Of a stretch of DNA of 43,619 bases, positions 43,373 through 43,619 are shown one piece after another (the first letter of the stretch is position 1; the number at the start of each line of letters is the position of its first letter). Under the pieces are notes generated by a model. That model searched no databases, was not told the origin of the DNA, and saw nothing but the letters and a program-made list of their open reading frames with translations. Source of the stretch: Acinetobacter sp. ANC 4862 (GTDB lineage: Bacteria; Pseudomonadota; Gammaproteobacteria; Pseudomonadales; Moraxellaceae); NCBI RefSeq assembly GCF_004336635.1, contig NZ_SJXH01000023.1, positions 9,774 through 53,392 on the forward strand. Direction: 5' to 3'. A program made the position numbers and the translations under genes.

Positions 43373-43619
43373 TGGTCCCACATGTTTGAACAACTAAAAG
43401 CTTATTTATAAGTGATACTCTGCTCTAGTTAAGCTACCTTATTTTGTTGTGGTAGCTGGTCATAGTAAAACTCATCTGGAGTCATTTTGTCCAGACTCGA
43501 ATGAGGTCGTTTCAAATTATAAAATTCAAAATATGCGTTTAATTGCTTCTTCGCATCCAAAACATTGCTGTAGGCTTTGAGATACACCTCTTCATATTTA
43601 ACGCTCCGCCATAATCGTT
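43373..43619 (-). mobile_element. IS3-family insertion sequence, one end (continues past the window)
   Basis: The 3' end of an IS3-family transposase gene runs off the right edge. The element end is placed tentatively at TGGTCCCACATGTTTGAAC (43373-43391), which looks like a terminal repeat and lies just beyond the transposase stop. The target-site duplication and the other end are outside the window, so the boundary is uncertain. Confidence 0.65.
43429..43617 (-). CDS. IS3-family transposase OrfB, C-terminal part
   Basis: Not a complete gene: 62 codons plus a TAA at 43429-43431, open to the right edge. The translation contains 'RLWRSVKYEEVYLKAY', 'AYFEFYNLKRPHSSLDKMTPDEFYY', the end of the DDE integrase domain with the conserved Glu-Glu region and the 'R-P-H-S-S-L' motif seen in IS3-family OrfB proteins. 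The N-terminal helix-turn-helix ORF and the first two catalytic Asp residues must lie outside the window. Confidence 0.9.
   Translation of the reverse strand, partial: RLWRSVKYEEVYLKAYSNVLDAKKQLNAYFEFYNLKRPHSSLDKMTPDEFYYDQLPQQNKVA

Overview
The window is chromosomal DNA of a gammaproteobacterium of the order Pseudomonadales, almost certainly Acinetobacter. The evidence is the argH / algZ-algR / hemC-hemD-hemX-hemY arrangement, the style and AT-richness of the proteins, the free-standing hisB and the tRNA sequences. The species cannot be fixed by eye. Most of it is ordinary core genome with Rho-independent terminators between units. Accessory material sits at 16.4-18.2 kb, 22.1-23.5 kb, 32.9-33.1 kb and the extreme right end.

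Layout. 0-5.4 kb (minus): algZ-algR two-component pair, then hemC-hemD-hemX-hemY (hemY runs off the left edge). 5.4-7.1 kb (plus): argH and yggX. 7.1-7.6 kb: a non-coding tandem array of hairpins and terminators. 7.8-11.3 kb (minus): pgsA, an acyl-CoA thioesterase and uvrC. 11.4-12.5 kb: a free-standing Clp-type AAA+ module. 13-16.3 kb: fadB-fadA. 16.47-17.35 kb: a radical-SAM enzyme that I identify as a prokaryotic viperin, followed by two convergent unknown genes, one encoding a zinc-ribbon membrane protein. 18.2-23.9 kb: tehB, small unknown genes, two secreted proteins of odd composition or unknown family, a methyltransferase, a 5'-broken gene, two identical tRNA-Phe genes and a GNAT protein. 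24-30.8 kb: hisB-hisH, a DEDDy exonuclease, hisA, an EamA transporter, two small membrane proteins, thrB and hisF. 31-33.1 kb: a histidine-box hydroxylase divergent from an AraC-type regulator, with the same 45-bp sequence on both sides of the hydroxylase gene, then an aquaporin remnant. 33.2-43 kb: a DNA/RNA endonuclease, a low-complexity secreted protein, kup, tRNA-Ser, tRNA-Thr, a methyltransferase/FAD-oxidoreductase pair, pirin and ahpC. The right edge holds the 3' end of an IS3-family transposase.

How it fits together. The left block is tetrapyrrole synthesis next to its conserved regulator pair. fadBA is the beta-oxidation complex. hisB/hisH/hisA/hisF cover four parts of histidine synthesis but are split by unrelated genes. 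The viperin is the strongest candidate for a notable system: it carries the radical-SAM cysteines and the viperin-specific C-terminal signatures, and lies in an AT-rich insert between two core genes, as expected of a horizontally acquired antiviral gene. The repeated non-coding element at 7.1-7.6 kb, with relatives at 23.3 kb and 30.9 kb, is the most interesting non-coding structure.
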